From assembly GCA_020200995.1 (NCBI GenBank), contig JAIVHQ010000210.1:1-39327 (forward strand): a stretch of 39,327 bases of DNA, in the 5' to 3' direction. Made by a program: the position numbers and the translations under genes. The stretch is from Flavobacteriales bacterium. GTDB taxonomy: Bacteria > Bacteroidota > Bacteroidia > Flavobacteriales_D > Cryomorphaceae. The notes under the pieces are model-generated. The model had not been told where the DNA came from. It was given only the letters and a program-made list of their open reading frames with translations, and searched no databases. This document shows positions 1 through 7,478 of this stretch, piece after piece; within the stretch, counting starts at the first letter, position 1, and every line of letters begins with the position of its first letter.

Positions 1-870
1 GTGGTTGAATGTAAGGGGCGCACCATCCTTGTACGCCATAATCTCACCATCGATCACTGCGGCGCGGGGCAGTGCTTCAGCGAGTGAAGCGATCTCGGGA
101 AAGCTCTCGGTGATGAGCTCCTCGCCCCTGCTCCAGAGGAATACTTCACCTTTGCGGAAAATAAGCTGGCCGCGGATGCCGTCCCATTTATACTCGAATT
201 GCCAGTCGGCACAGGGACCCAGATCAGATGGCTCCCCATCAATGGGGTAAGCCAGATAAAAAGGATAGGGGCGGGAGAGGTTCTCGGCGGGGTCGGGTGT
301 GACAAGGAGGTTGTGAAAATCTGCTGTGCCCGGATCCCATTTCCCCATAAGGCGATGGGCCACGGCGTTTTCATCATCGCCGAGATGCGCTGCCAGAGCG
401 CGCACCATGAGCTTTTGGCTCACCCCGATACGAAAGCCACCGGTGATGAGCTTATTGAAAACAAACCGTTCCGTGCGGTTCATTTCTGCCCAAATGTTTT
501 TGATGCGCGTTTCGATTTCGGATTCAGGTTGGCCCCGAAGGGTGCGGAGGGTTTCCATTCGGTCTGATAGCGAGACCTCATTCGCGGTCTCGGGGGGAGG
601 CAATACCAGCGCCACCGTTTCTGCGAGGTCGCCTACCACGTAATAGGTTTCTTCAAAAAGCCAGAGCGGAATGTCGGCTACTTCGGCTGCCCACTGCCTC
701 AGGAGAGCTGTTTTGACGGGGCGCTTCGGTCTGTTTCCCGAAAGGAGGGCCACACACCATAGCTTATCCCGATCGGCGGCCGCATCCAAATATTCGTTGA
801 GGGCTTTGAGCTTCTCGGTGGTGCGGGTCGTGGCATCGATGGCCGCTATAAGAGCTGCGAACGCCTTCAT
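1..870 (-). CDS. ATP-dependent DNA ligase (ligase-associated DNA damage response type), 3' end outside window
   Basis: The reading frame is open for 290 codons from an ATG at 870 to the window edge, so only the N-terminal part is seen. Residues 1-210 form the alpha-helical DNA-binding region of ATP-dependent ligases (for example RFVFNKLITGGFRIGVSQ near residue 135). The nucleotidyltransferase domain follows with motif I, EYKWDGIRGQ; the lysine that would be adenylated is residue 228. A further motif, VIDGEIMAYKDGAPL, lies at the truncated end. These ligases seal nicks using ATP and in many bacteria are found with an exonuclease, a DEXH helicase and a phosphoesterase. The ATG overlaps the stop of the exonuclease gene by 4 nt (ATGA), so the two should be translationally coupled. 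The full-length family is about 530 residues, so a little under half is missing. Family call is firm; the in vivo role is inference. Confidence 0.93.
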   Translation of the reverse strand, partial: MKAFAALIAAIDATTRTTEKLKALNEYLDAAADRDKLWCVALLSGNRPKRPVKTALLRQWAAEVADIPLWLFEETYYVVGDLAETVALVLPPPETANEVSLSDRMETLRTLRGQPESEIETRIKNIWAEMNRTERFVFNKLITGGFRIGVSQKLMVRALAAHLGDDENAVAHRLMGKWDPGTADFHNLLVTPDPAENLSRPYPFYLAYPIDGEPSDLGPCADWQFEYKWDGIRGQLIFRKGEVFLWSRGEELITESFPEIASLAEALPRAAVIDGEIMAYKDGAPLTFNH

Positions 871-1892
871 TCCGATTCCTTTTCTTCAGAGCGCGACTCG
901 CCGATATCAGAGAGCTCACCCTCGTATTCCGTTTTTACCGGCACGGCATTGAGCCCCTTGGAGCGGAGCCACTTAGAGTAAACATCACTGTATCCGTGGG
1001 TAACAAAAATATTCTGGGCCCGGGTTGCGTCCACGGCAGCATTTAGCTCATCCCAGTCTACGTGGTCCGAAAAGATAAAACCGCGGTCGGTGTGCCTTCT
1101 GCGGCGTGCTCCCCTCAGGCTCATCCAGCCCGAAGCCGTGGCAGTTTTGAAAGGCTTGAGCTTTTTGGTCCACGAAGATCCGAGGGCCGAGGGTGGCGCC
1201 AAAACCATTGCACCTTTCAGGCGTGCTTTATCGATTTCGGCGCTCAGATAAGTGGCATCGGTAAATTCGTATCCGACCGACTCGAGGGCTGTGTTGGTAT
1301 TGACGATGGCACCGTGCAAAAAGATTTCTCCGATGGTAGGATCCAGGTTGTTCAAAATCCGCTGGGCCTTGCCAAGGGCGTAGCACAGCAGAAGAGAGCA
1401 TTGTCCGTTTTTGCGGTTTTCGGCCCACCAGGCATTTATTTCTGACATAACGGCTTCCTGGGGTTGCCACCGAAATGCGGGGAGTCCAAAAGTAGACTCG
1501 GTGATAAAGTGGGTGCACTTTACCGGTTCAAACGGAGTGGAGAGGCCGTCGGCACCGGCTTTGTAATCGCCCGAGACCACCCAGACTTCACCTTTATGAG
1601 CAAGCCTGATCTGGGCAGAACCGGGGATGTGGCCGGCCGGATGAAAGCTGATGTCTACCCCGTTTACACGAAGTTGTTCTCCGTACTCTACGCCGATTGC
1701 TTCAATATCTCCGAGCCTCCACCGCATCACCGGAAGGCTGTGCTTGTGGGCAGCATAGGTACCCATTCCCCACCGCGAATGATCGGCGTGTGCATGGGTG
1801 ATGAGGGCTTTATCGACGGGCTTCCAGGGATCGATGTACACATCGGCCTTTTCGCAGTACAATCCTTTGTCAGTAAATGAAATAAGTGCCAT
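867..1892 (-). CDS. Ligase-associated DNA damage response exonuclease (metallo-beta-lactamase / beta-CASP-like)
   Basis: The 341-residue protein has the metal-binding HAHADH motif of the metallo-beta-lactamase fold at residues 33-38. Further motifs are a histidine in AGHIPGSAQI near residue 87, SGDYKAGAD near 107, the ESTFGLP segment near 131, SDHVDW near 273 and a C-terminal THGYSD. This matches the family named ligase-associated DNA damage response exonuclease, related to RNA 3'-end-processing nucleases of the CPSF-73 type. No signal peptide or membrane segment is seen, so it should be cytoplasmic. It is the first gene of a leftward pair and its stop overlaps the ligase start. The ATG at 1892 is chosen because the beta-strand ISFTDKGLYCEKADVYIDPWKP begins the fold directly. 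It is divergent from the RidA gene, with 83 bp between them. The substrate (DNA or RNA ends) cannot be told from sequence. Confidence 0.92.
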   Translation of the reverse strand: MALISFTDKGLYCEKADVYIDPWKPVDKALITHAHADHSRWGMGTYAAHKHSLPVMRWRLGDIEAIGVEYGEQLRVNGVDISFHPAGHIPGSAQIRLAHKGEVWVVSGDYKAGADGLSTPFEPVKCTHFITESTFGLPAFRWQPQEAVMSEINAWWAENRKNGQCSLLLCYALGKAQRILNNLDPTIGEIFLHGAIVNTNTALESVGYEFTDATYLSAEIDKARLKGAMVLAPPSALGSSWTKKLKPFKTATASGWMSLRGARRRRHTDRGFIFSDHVDWDELNAAVDATRAQNIFVTHGYSDVYSKWLRSKGLNAVPVKTEYEGELSDIGESRSEEKESE

Positions 1893-1975
1893 GGAGAAGG
1901 AAACAACCTCGCCAGCTCAAAGTTCAATTATGTCTAAAACGGATTGCATTATGTAGATTAGTTGCAAAAAAGCAA

Positions 1976-2401
1976 ATGAGCGAACCGACCGACCGAATAA
2001 ACTCTGACAAAGCCCCCGAACCGGTGGGCCTTTATCCCCACGCACGTCGCGTGGGCAATCTTCTTTTTTTGAGTGGTGTGGGGCCCAGGGAGCGCGGCAC
2101 TTCAATAATCCCCGGTGTGGAGCTCAACGCAGACGGCACCGTGGCCGACTACGACATTGCAGCGCAGTGCCACAGCGTGTTTAAGAATGTGAGGCTGGTG
2201 CTCGAAGCTTCCGGATCTTCATGGGACAAGCTGGTGGATGTCACCGTTTTTCTAACCAATATGAAAGACGATTTCAAAACCTACAATGGCATTTACGCCG
2301 AGTATTTCAAAGACAACCAACCCTGTCGAACCACTATAGAAATCAACTGCCTACCGACCCCCATCGCGATAGAGCTCAAATGCATCGCCACAATCGACTA
2401 A
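1976..2401 (+). CDS. RidA-family protein, probable 2-aminomuconate deaminase
   Basis: The 141-residue protein belongs to the YjgF/YER057c/RidA superfamily. Within that family the pattern GLYPHARRVGNLLFLSGVG at the start, DIAAQCHSVFKNVR in the middle, and PCRTTIEINCLPTPIAIE with LKCIA at the end is what I know from the 2-aminomuconate deaminase branch (AmnD/NbaF) rather than from generic RidA. That enzyme removes ammonia from 2-aminomuconate in the nitrobenzoate and kynurenine meta pathways. The ATG at 1976 is chosen over the upstream in-frame ATG at 1886, which would add 30 residues lying over the exonuclease start and its promoter region. The gene is followed after only 3 nt by an enoyl-reductase-like gene, so both probably share one mRNA. 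The subfamily call rests on remembered sequence patterns; RidA imine hydrolase is the fallback. Confidence 0.85.
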   Translation: MSEPTDRINSDKAPEPVGLYPHARRVGNLLFLSGVGPRERGTSIIPGVELNADGTVADYDIAAQCHSVFKNVRLVLEASGSSWDKLVDVTVFLTNMKDDFKTYNGIYAEYFKDNQPCRTTIEINCLPTPIAIELKCIATID

Positions 2402-2404
2402 GCT

Positions 2405-3406
2405 ATGGAGATTCCCAAAAGTTATAAAGCCCTTGTGGTACGTGAGAACCCCGAAGGCAAATTTACACGCGCCATCGAAGAGGTGGGCATGGACTTTTTG
2501 CCCGACAATGATGTGCTGATCAAGGTGCATTACGCCGCCCTGAACTACAAGGATGCCCTTTCTGCGAGCGGCCACAAAGGCATCACCAGGCAATATCCGC
2601 ACACGCCCGGGGTGGATGCCTCGGGCGTGGTGGTGCGCAGCCGCGACGCCAATTTTTCACCCGGCGACGAAGTATTGGTGACCTCTTATGACCTTGGCAT
2701 GAACACTAAAGGCGGGTTTGCAGAATACATCTCGGTGCCCGCCGAATGGGTCATTCCATTGCCCGATTCTCTCAACCTGCGCGAAGCAATGGTCATTGGC
2801 ACAGGCGGTTTCACCGCAGCACTGGCACTTTACAAAATGGAAATGAACGGCCAGCACCCCGACATGGGAGAAGTTGTGATCACAGGAGCCAGCGGGGGGG
2901 TCGGCTCCATGGCTGTATCAATATTCAAATCGGCAGGGTACACCGTCATCGCCTCAAGCGGAAAAACGGAGCACTACCCCTGGCTGAAAAAAATCGGAGC
3001 CAAGCGCTGCGTAAACCGCGAAGAAGTGAGCGATACTTCCGGAAAGCCTTTGATCAAACCCAAATGGGCGGGGGCCATTGACACCATCGGAGGCAACACT
3101 CTTGCCACCCTGATCAAGGCCTGCGGACGCAACGGCAATGTGGCAGCCTGCGGGTTGGTGGTTTCACACAAACTGGAAACCACTGTTTATCCATTTATTT
3201 TGAACGGAATCAACATGCTGGGAATCGAATCAGCTGAAACACCGCGAGAGGTACGCCTTAAAATATGGGAGCTTTTGGCCGGGAAGCTCAAGCCTCCGCT
3301 CCTCGATGAAATGCAGTGCCTGATAAAACCTGAAGAAGTCACCAATTATATGGACGACATTCTGGAGGGCGAAACCTCGGGACGTGTTGTGGCCTGCTAC
3401 ACGTAA
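2405..3406 (+). CDS. YhdH/YhfP (AcuI-like) MDR-family NADPH oxidoreductase
   Basis: This 333-residue protein is a zinc-free medium-chain dehydrogenase/reductase. The N-terminal GroES-like half has AALNYKDALSASG (about 44-56) and HTPGVDASGVV (66-77). The Rossmann half carries the cofactor loop ITGASGGVGS at 159-168, and LGIESAETP follows near residue 277. YhdH/AcuI members reduce the alpha,beta double bond of acrylyl-CoA; other relatives reduce quinones or enones. No membrane segment is seen. It starts 3 nt after the RidA gene, so the pair looks like one operon. That context suggests a conjugated dicarboxylate from aminomuconate breakdown as a possible substrate, which is inference. A perfect 9-bp hairpin follows 20 nt after the stop. 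The family is certain; the substrate is not. Confidence 0.92.
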   Translation: MEIPKSYKALVVRENPEGKFTRAIEEVGMDFLPDNDVLIKVHYAALNYKDALSASGHKGITRQYPHTPGVDASGVVVRSRDANFSPGDEVLVTSYDLGMNTKGGFAEYISVPAEWVIPLPDSLNLREAMVIGTGGFTAALALYKMEMNGQHPDMGEVVITGASGGVGSMAVSIFKSAGYTVIASSGKTEHYPWLKKIGAKRCVNREEVSDTSGKPLIKPKWAGAIDTIGGNTLATLIKACGRNGNVAACGLVVSHKLETTVYPFILNGINMLGIESAETPREVRLKIWELLAGKLKPPLLDEMQCLIKPEEVTNYMDDILEGETSGRVVACYT

Positions 3407-3426
3407 ACAACAGTATAACAATAATA

Positions 3427-3449
3427 AAGCCCGGCACAAGGCCGGGCTT
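3427..3449 (+). terminator. Hairpin terminator after the RidA/oxidoreductase pair
   Basis: A perfect 9-bp stem, AAGCCCGGC pairing with GCCGGGCTT around a 5-nt loop, lies 20 nt past the oxidoreductase stop. The downstream side is not T-rich, so termination strength is uncertain. The stretch from here to the next gene at 3652 holds only this hairpin and the one at 3578-3607; I see no coding signal in it. Confidence 0.6.
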
Positions 3450-3577
3450 CACATTAACCAGATTAACTAAAACTACTATGAAGATGCATTTCGGGCCGTT
3501 GCCCGAGCGTCTACTAGTGATACAAAAACAACTTGTGCGAGGGATACCCTACTACCAAATAAAAGGTTTTTGAAAAA

Positions 3578-3607
3578 AAAAGGACGCCCATAGCTCGGCG
3601 TCCTTTT
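3578..3607 (-). terminator. Strong intrinsic terminator for the leftward FecR/small-ORF transcript
   Basis: An 11-bp perfect stem (AAAAGGACGCC / GGCGTCCTTTT, 8-nt loop) is followed on the minus strand by an unbroken run of T. It lies 44 nt beyond the stop of the small ORF at 3652-3804, so it should end the leftward transcript. On the plus strand it has only a short T run and could act as a weaker backup for the oxidoreductase transcript. Confidence 0.8.
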
Positions 3608-3651
3608 CAACCTTAACCCAACCAAAAATTTGATTTTTGTGATAACGCTGA

Positions 3652-3804
3652 TCAGCGTGTAGCTGAGTCCTTTATTTTGTCCCACTTGTTTTTGAACTTT
3701 CTATTCTGGGCCTTCACGTAATATTCGTCCCAAAGAGGTGTCATTCCTCCGTAAATCTTGTTGGCCTTAAGGTCCATACGTGTTTTGTTCAAGTCTTTCA
3801 GCAT
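3652..3804 (-). CDS. Small 50-residue basic protein, hypothetical, downstream of orphan FecR
   Basis: An ATG at 3804 opens a 50-codon frame ending in TGA at 3652. The product is lysine-rich with two tryptophans; its middle reads TPLWDEYYVKAQNR and its end KWDKIKDSATR. It begins 4 nt after the FecR stop on the same strand and ends 44 nt before a strong intrinsic terminator, so the transcript that carries fecR must also carry this frame. Codon choice looks normal for the window. No signal peptide or membrane segment is seen, and I do not recognise a family. An in-frame internal ATG at codon 10 could also be used. It may be a genuine small protein or a chance frame in a 3' untranslated region; position and spacing favour the former. 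Confidence 0.5.
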   Translation of the reverse strand: MLKDLNKTRMDLKANKIYGGMTPLWDEYYVKAQNRKFKNKWDKIKDSATR

Positions 3805-3808
3805 GAGA

Positions 3809-4684
3809 TTACTTGTTAAGGATGGTTATTAAATTATTTTCTCTGTCGATTTCAAAAGTCAAACCGACAGGTTTACAAATTATTTCGAGGACGTCCTCAA
3901 TTTTCTGGCCACGAGAAAACTCGCCTGTATACCGGGCCGTCATTTCTGCTTTGTATTCAAATTCAAAGCCTGTATCTTCCGACAGTGCGTCAAACACCGA
4001 CTTCACAGATACATCATCAAAGCTGTAAGGAGCATTGGTCCACAAACCAATCTCTGCAGCCGGTGCATCTTTGAGTTCCACCTTCCCCGTGTTGGACGAA
4101 ACAGCTTTTCCCGGAGTCAGCTTATAGACCTCGCCATTGGAGAGATCGACTGCCACGCGGCCTGTTTTGCATTGCACTTCCAGCATTCCGGATTCGGCGC
4201 GCACGTTAAATGAAGTTCCGAGCACCCTCACGTCGCCTAAGTCGGCAGTGACGCTAAATGTGCTCCCTTTTTCGACTTCAAAAAAAGCTTCGCCATTCAG
4301 TGCTACTTTCCGTTGAATGCTCCAGAGCCATTCGTTATATGAAACGCTCGAAGCCTTGTTGAGGATGGCTTCAGAACCATCGGGAAGCCCGACGGTCAGG
4401 GCATTGGCTGAATTGTTGTCTACTGTTGTCATACCGCCGAAAAACACTCCGAAACCAGCGCCGGCGATTAATACGACCATTACAGCTGCTACTTTCAATA
4501 CTTTAAAAGAACGTTTCGCTTCGAATGCGATGACAGGTGCCGTTTCAATTCGGGCAGTGACTGAATTCCAAGCCTCCTCTTTGGTGCGCTTGAAAGGAAG
4601 TCTTTCGGCACTGAGGTATAGATCCAGGTCTGAGGTAATTTTCTTTTTCACGTCGGTGAATTTCACTCTTGAGTTACAAGGCAT
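3809..4684 (-). CDS. FecR-family anti-sigma regulator, orphan
   Basis: The 291-residue protein has a cytoplasmic N-terminal region of about 60 residues and one membrane helix at about 62-84 (VLKVAAVMVVLIAGAGFGVFF). A periplasmic FecR domain follows (LPDGSEAILNKASSVSYNEW, then GEAFFEVEKGSTFSVTADLG and VLGTSFNVRAE), and then a C-terminal DUF4974-type domain (YSFDDVSVKSVFDALSEDTG). FecR proteins pass a signal from a TonB-dependent receptor to an ECF sigma factor. Here no sigma gene or receptor gene is adjacent; the complete sigma/FecR/receptor set at 6699-11414 has its own FecR. The ATG at 4684 is preferred to the longer frame at 4768, whose extra 28 residues are an unlikely hydrophobic lead. 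A 50-residue ORF follows 4 nt downstream. It may act on a distant sigma factor or on the neighbouring operon's sigma. Confidence 0.9.
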   Translation of the reverse strand: MPCNSRVKFTDVKKKITSDLDLYLSAERLPFKRTKEEAWNSVTARIETAPVIAFEAKRSFKVLKVAAVMVVLIAGAGFGVFFGGMTTVDNNSANALTVGLPDGSEAILNKASSVSYNEWLWSIQRKVALNGEAFFEVEKGSTFSVTADLGDVRVLGTSFNVRAESGMLEVQCKTGRVAVDLSNGEVYKLTPGKAVSSNTGKVELKDAPAAEIGLWTNAPYSFDDVSVKSVFDALSEDTGFEFEYKAEMTARYTGEFSRGQKIEDVLEIICKPVGLTFEIDRENNLITILNK

Positions 4685-4900
4685 ATACAGACACAAAAAA
4701 AATAGCAATAAGTTAAAATGAAATAAAACCCGATTGCGGTAGATAGTCCATCCGATGGCTGTCCTCAAAATTCATTCTCTTGGCTGCAGTCATGCCCGCA
4801 ATCATGGCTATGGCTTGACCTAACGACCAGATCTTTGGATTTGGCCCGTGGACGTGTTCATGAATTCTCAGCCCAGGCCTCTTGGCTCTAACAAGCACCA

Positions 4901-6511
4901 TTAGTCAATTGCGACCATCCTGATGCGATCCATACTTATATCATTTCGGTGGCACCATTGCTCCAGGGTGGCTGAGTCAGTATGATCAAAAAGATCCATA
5001 TACCCATCTGCGTAAGACCCTGTATAGGCATTTACCAAACTTAAATTCAAGCTTTGTGCGGCCAACATGGCTGAAATATGGTGGGTGATTCTCACTGCGT
5101 GGTCATTTTTGGCCTCTTCAGAAAGCATGACCAAAACAGCATCAAAATCACCATTTGCGTCTGAGCTCAATGCTTCTATGAATCTCTGTTCTGCAAGTAG
5201 AGCTTCGGCTTTTTCAAACCGCTTGAGGTTGTAATCCACCTTATAGGCCTGATCGATAAAAGTGACAAAAGGGAGAAGGTACAACACCATTCTCCATCGG
5301 CCTCCGTGGTTTCGCAGCCAAAGCAGCACAAGGGACAGAATGAATACGAAAAACAGAATATTGACATTAATGATGCGCATCACTGCCCGCATTGAAGAGA
5401 AGCCCGGAAGGGAATACACGAGCTTGTAAGGAGAAAGTCCGTCTGTTCGGAGTGCGAATACCATGGCGAGTACAAACGCGGCGAGCAGTATGGATACCCG
5501 CGATTTTTGCGCATTCAGCCGCCCTGAAACCAGCAAAGCAATGCCGGCAATTATACCCAACCAAGGCAACGCTCCGGGAAATATAAAGTGAAGCCACCAA
5601 TTTTCAACACCTGCCAATTCGGGTTCGTAAAGCAATGATGACCAAGTCCAGGCCGAAGGATATGCGTAAAAATAGGAGCTTAACTTGGGTATGCTGTCGA
5701 AAATCTCTCCGAATTTTCGCATCCCGATTGATTTTCCCATCTCGGCATAGGGTGCCATCAAAGGAGTGAGCGCCAGGGCTGAAACCGCGACACCCGCGAG
5801 AACTGAACCGAGAAATTTCAGGTTCCTGAAGCGGGTAATGAGCGACAGGTCCCGTTTTGCAATGAAGTAACCCAAGATGAGTGCAAGAAGCATGTAAATG
5901 CTGAAAAACCCGAGATAAATGCCACAATAGAATTGAAAAACAATACCGAAAAGCACCAAGTAGATGTAGCGGATGTTGCGTTTTTCAAAGTACATCAAGG
6001 CCCAATAAAAAATGAGGGGCAAAAGAAAACGCGGAAAAACCTGAAAGTGATAGACCTGACCTATATTAAACAATCCGAAAGCAAAAATATAAGCCCCGAT
6101 CGCTGCGATCAGCGGAACCTTGACAAAACGCCATAGCGCCCAAAAACAAGCGACATAATTTAGAGCACACAATACCAGGAACCAGTACTGAACAGAACTA
6201 TAGGTAGATACCCCAAGCGCGCGAAACAAGGCATAGAGCGGCAAGGTGCCGAGAAAATTATCAGAACGCGCGATCACATTCTCCGTGGGATACATGATGG
6301 GAGCATTCCAGTAGCTCGACAATTCACCTGTGAAGTACAGGTATCCGTGCTCCAGAATGTAGAGGTTGAATCGGGCATCGCCCATATCGCCCGGTATGAA
6401 GGAAAAATCCAGCCCCATAATTCTCAATGGAACGCTGTATAATCCCACTGCAAAAAGGACAAATGCTAAAACCCATTGAAGATATAGCTCCTTGCTACTT
6501 GTAAATGCCAT
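4901..6511 (-). CDS. Polytopic membrane protein, GT-C-like, function unknown
   Basis: The 536-residue protein is strongly hydrophobic, with about ten or more predicted membrane helices up to roughly residue 425, followed by a soluble tail of about 110 residues. After the first helix (WVLAFVLFAVGLYSVPL) comes an external loop with the acidic pattern PGDMGDARFN. GT-C glycosyltransferases, which use lipid-linked sugars, carry acidic residues in the same first loop; that resemblance is my reason for the suggestion and not proof. The tail (VLVMLSEEAKNDHAVRI, then SYADGYMDLFDHTD) is not one I recognise. It is transcribed leftward and lies alone between the DUF4249 operon and the orphan FecR. The ATG at 6511 gives a normal positive-inside first helix. 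A mannosyl- or arabinosyltransferase-like enzyme for surface glycans or proteins is plausible. Confidence 0.8.
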   Translation of the reverse strand: MAFTSSKELYLQWVLAFVLFAVGLYSVPLRIMGLDFSFIPGDMGDARFNLYILEHGYLYFTGELSSYWNAPIMYPTENVIARSDNFLGTLPLYALFRALGVSTYSSVQYWFLVLCALNYVACFWALWRFVKVPLIAAIGAYIFAFGLFNIGQVYHFQVFPRFLLPLIFYWALMYFEKRNIRYIYLVLFGIVFQFYCGIYLGFFSIYMLLALILGYFIAKRDLSLITRFRNLKFLGSVLAGVAVSALALTPLMAPYAEMGKSIGMRKFGEIFDSIPKLSSYFYAYPSAWTWSSLLYEPELAGVENWWLHFIFPGALPWLGIIAGIALLVSGRLNAQKSRVSILLAAFVLAMVFALRTDGLSPYKLVYSLPGFSSMRAVMRIINVNILFFVFILSLVLLWLRNHGGRWRMVLYLLPFVTFIDQAYKVDYNLKRFEKAEALLAEQRFIEALSSDANGDFDAVLVMLSEEAKNDHAVRITHHISAMLAAQSLNLSLVNAYTGSYADGYMDLFDHTDSATLEQWCHRNDISMDRIRMVAID

Positions 6512-6698
6512 GTCCGGGTTCGGGCTGAATGGATTGAATTAATTTTCTGCAAATGTGCAATTTTATTTCTCCTTTTCGATCTCGACTCTTTGTTGCATCT
6601 ACTAATCCACAAACATTATCCCAGTCCGGGTGGTCCCGACAGTGGCGTGACGGAAGTAAGTCTGCCATCAACAACGTGGACGACCCGACACGTTCAAA

Positions 6699-7478
6699 TC
6701 AATTTATTTCCAACAGCACTGATGTTCCGTTGAATGCTGTAAATACCCCGACCCCGCCCGAAATATTGCCTGATGCCCCTGTGAGGTTCATGCCCTCAGG
6801 AGCCTCGTAAAGTTGCACATAGTCGTCATTTACCGCGGTGACGTATAGTGCAAATCTTCCTGTCGATGGAAAGTGACTCGCTTTAAGCTCCAGAGAGTTA
6901 TTGGTCAAAACCCGACCGAAAGGAGCATCGGACGGATTGACGAACTCGGGCCCTTCAAGGGTTATATTGACTTCTATTTCACGCAAGAAAACACAGTACT
7001 TGCCCCCCGGCTGCGGATCCCAACTCAACTCGGTGAGTACTTCGTCAGTATGGCCCGAAAACTCTATTTCAGGTTCAGAAATCTGAAGGCCTGTGATCCC
7101 GGAGGGCATCGAAGATGAAGCCGTGTAGCGCCTTCCACCGTAAGTGATTCTGATGGATACAGGGGCGCTTGCTCCGGGCACTTCGCTCGTGTCGGTCTGG
7201 ATATATAAGCCCGGCGAGAAGTCAGAAACTTCGAGTGCAAAAGAAACACCTGCCTGCTCAGCTGTGACCTGCGCATCGGATACAGGTATGGTCTGCGACC
7301 TGCCTCCTTCGTGAAATTTTGAGAGCTTGATCCGTTTGATTGGCTCGTCGGCATAAACGAAGCCCTCCACGACAATAATCTCTCCCGCACCGTCCCCGTC
7401 CTGTGCATCATCGGGTTCGCAACCAACGATCAGGAAAGCAAAGAGTAATGCCTTAAACAGAAGGAGGGCTGTTCTCAT
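6699..7478 (-). CDS. DUF4249-family outer-membrane lipoprotein
   Basis: The 259-residue protein starts with a lipoprotein signal (MRTALLLFKALLFAFLIVGC) whose lipobox places the lipidated cysteine at residue 20. The mature part begins acidic and then shows the DUF4249 pattern: EIIVVEGFVYADEPIKRIKLSK, a beta-sandwich middle, and near the end YVTAVNDDYVQLYEAPEGMN and NISGGVGVFTAFNGTSV. DUF4249 proteins are regularly encoded directly after TonB-dependent receptors in Bacteroidota and probably sit on or over the receptor as a surface partner. The ATG overlaps the receptor stop by 4 nt (ATGA), so this is the last, translationally coupled gene of the sigma/FecR/receptor operon. The ligand is unknown. 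The 187 bp that follow hold no gene. Confidence 0.92.
   Translation of the reverse strand: MRTALLLFKALLFAFLIVGCEPDDAQDGDGAGEIIVVEGFVYADEPIKRIKLSKFHEGGRSQTIPVSDAQVTAEQAGVSFALEVSDFSPGLYIQTDTSEVPGASAPVSIRITYGGRRYTASSSMPSGITGLQISEPEIEFSGHTDEVLTELSWDPQPGGKYCVFLREIEVNITLEGPEFVNPSDAPFGRVLTNNSLELKASHFPSTGRFALYVTAVNDDYVQLYEAPEGMNLTGASGNISGGVGVFTAFNGTSVLLEIN

Noticed and set aside
3476..3685. A 69-codon minus-strand frame downstream of the small ORF
   Set aside because: It runs through the intrinsic terminator at 3578-3607 and overlaps the better-placed small ORF in another frame.
4713..4901. A 62-codon minus-strand frame that starts by overlapping the stop of the GT-C-like gene (TAATG)
   Set aside because: The junction is suggestive, but the product has no signal, membrane or family feature, is rich in AGA/AGG codons that neighbouring genes seldom use, and ends 29 bp before the FecR start. 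It is more likely untranslated leader.
6512..6698. The gap after the DUF4249 gene as a possible terminator or RNA
   Set aside because: The only pairing found (around CCGGGTGGTCCCG) is short with a bulge and has no T run, so it is not reported as a feature.
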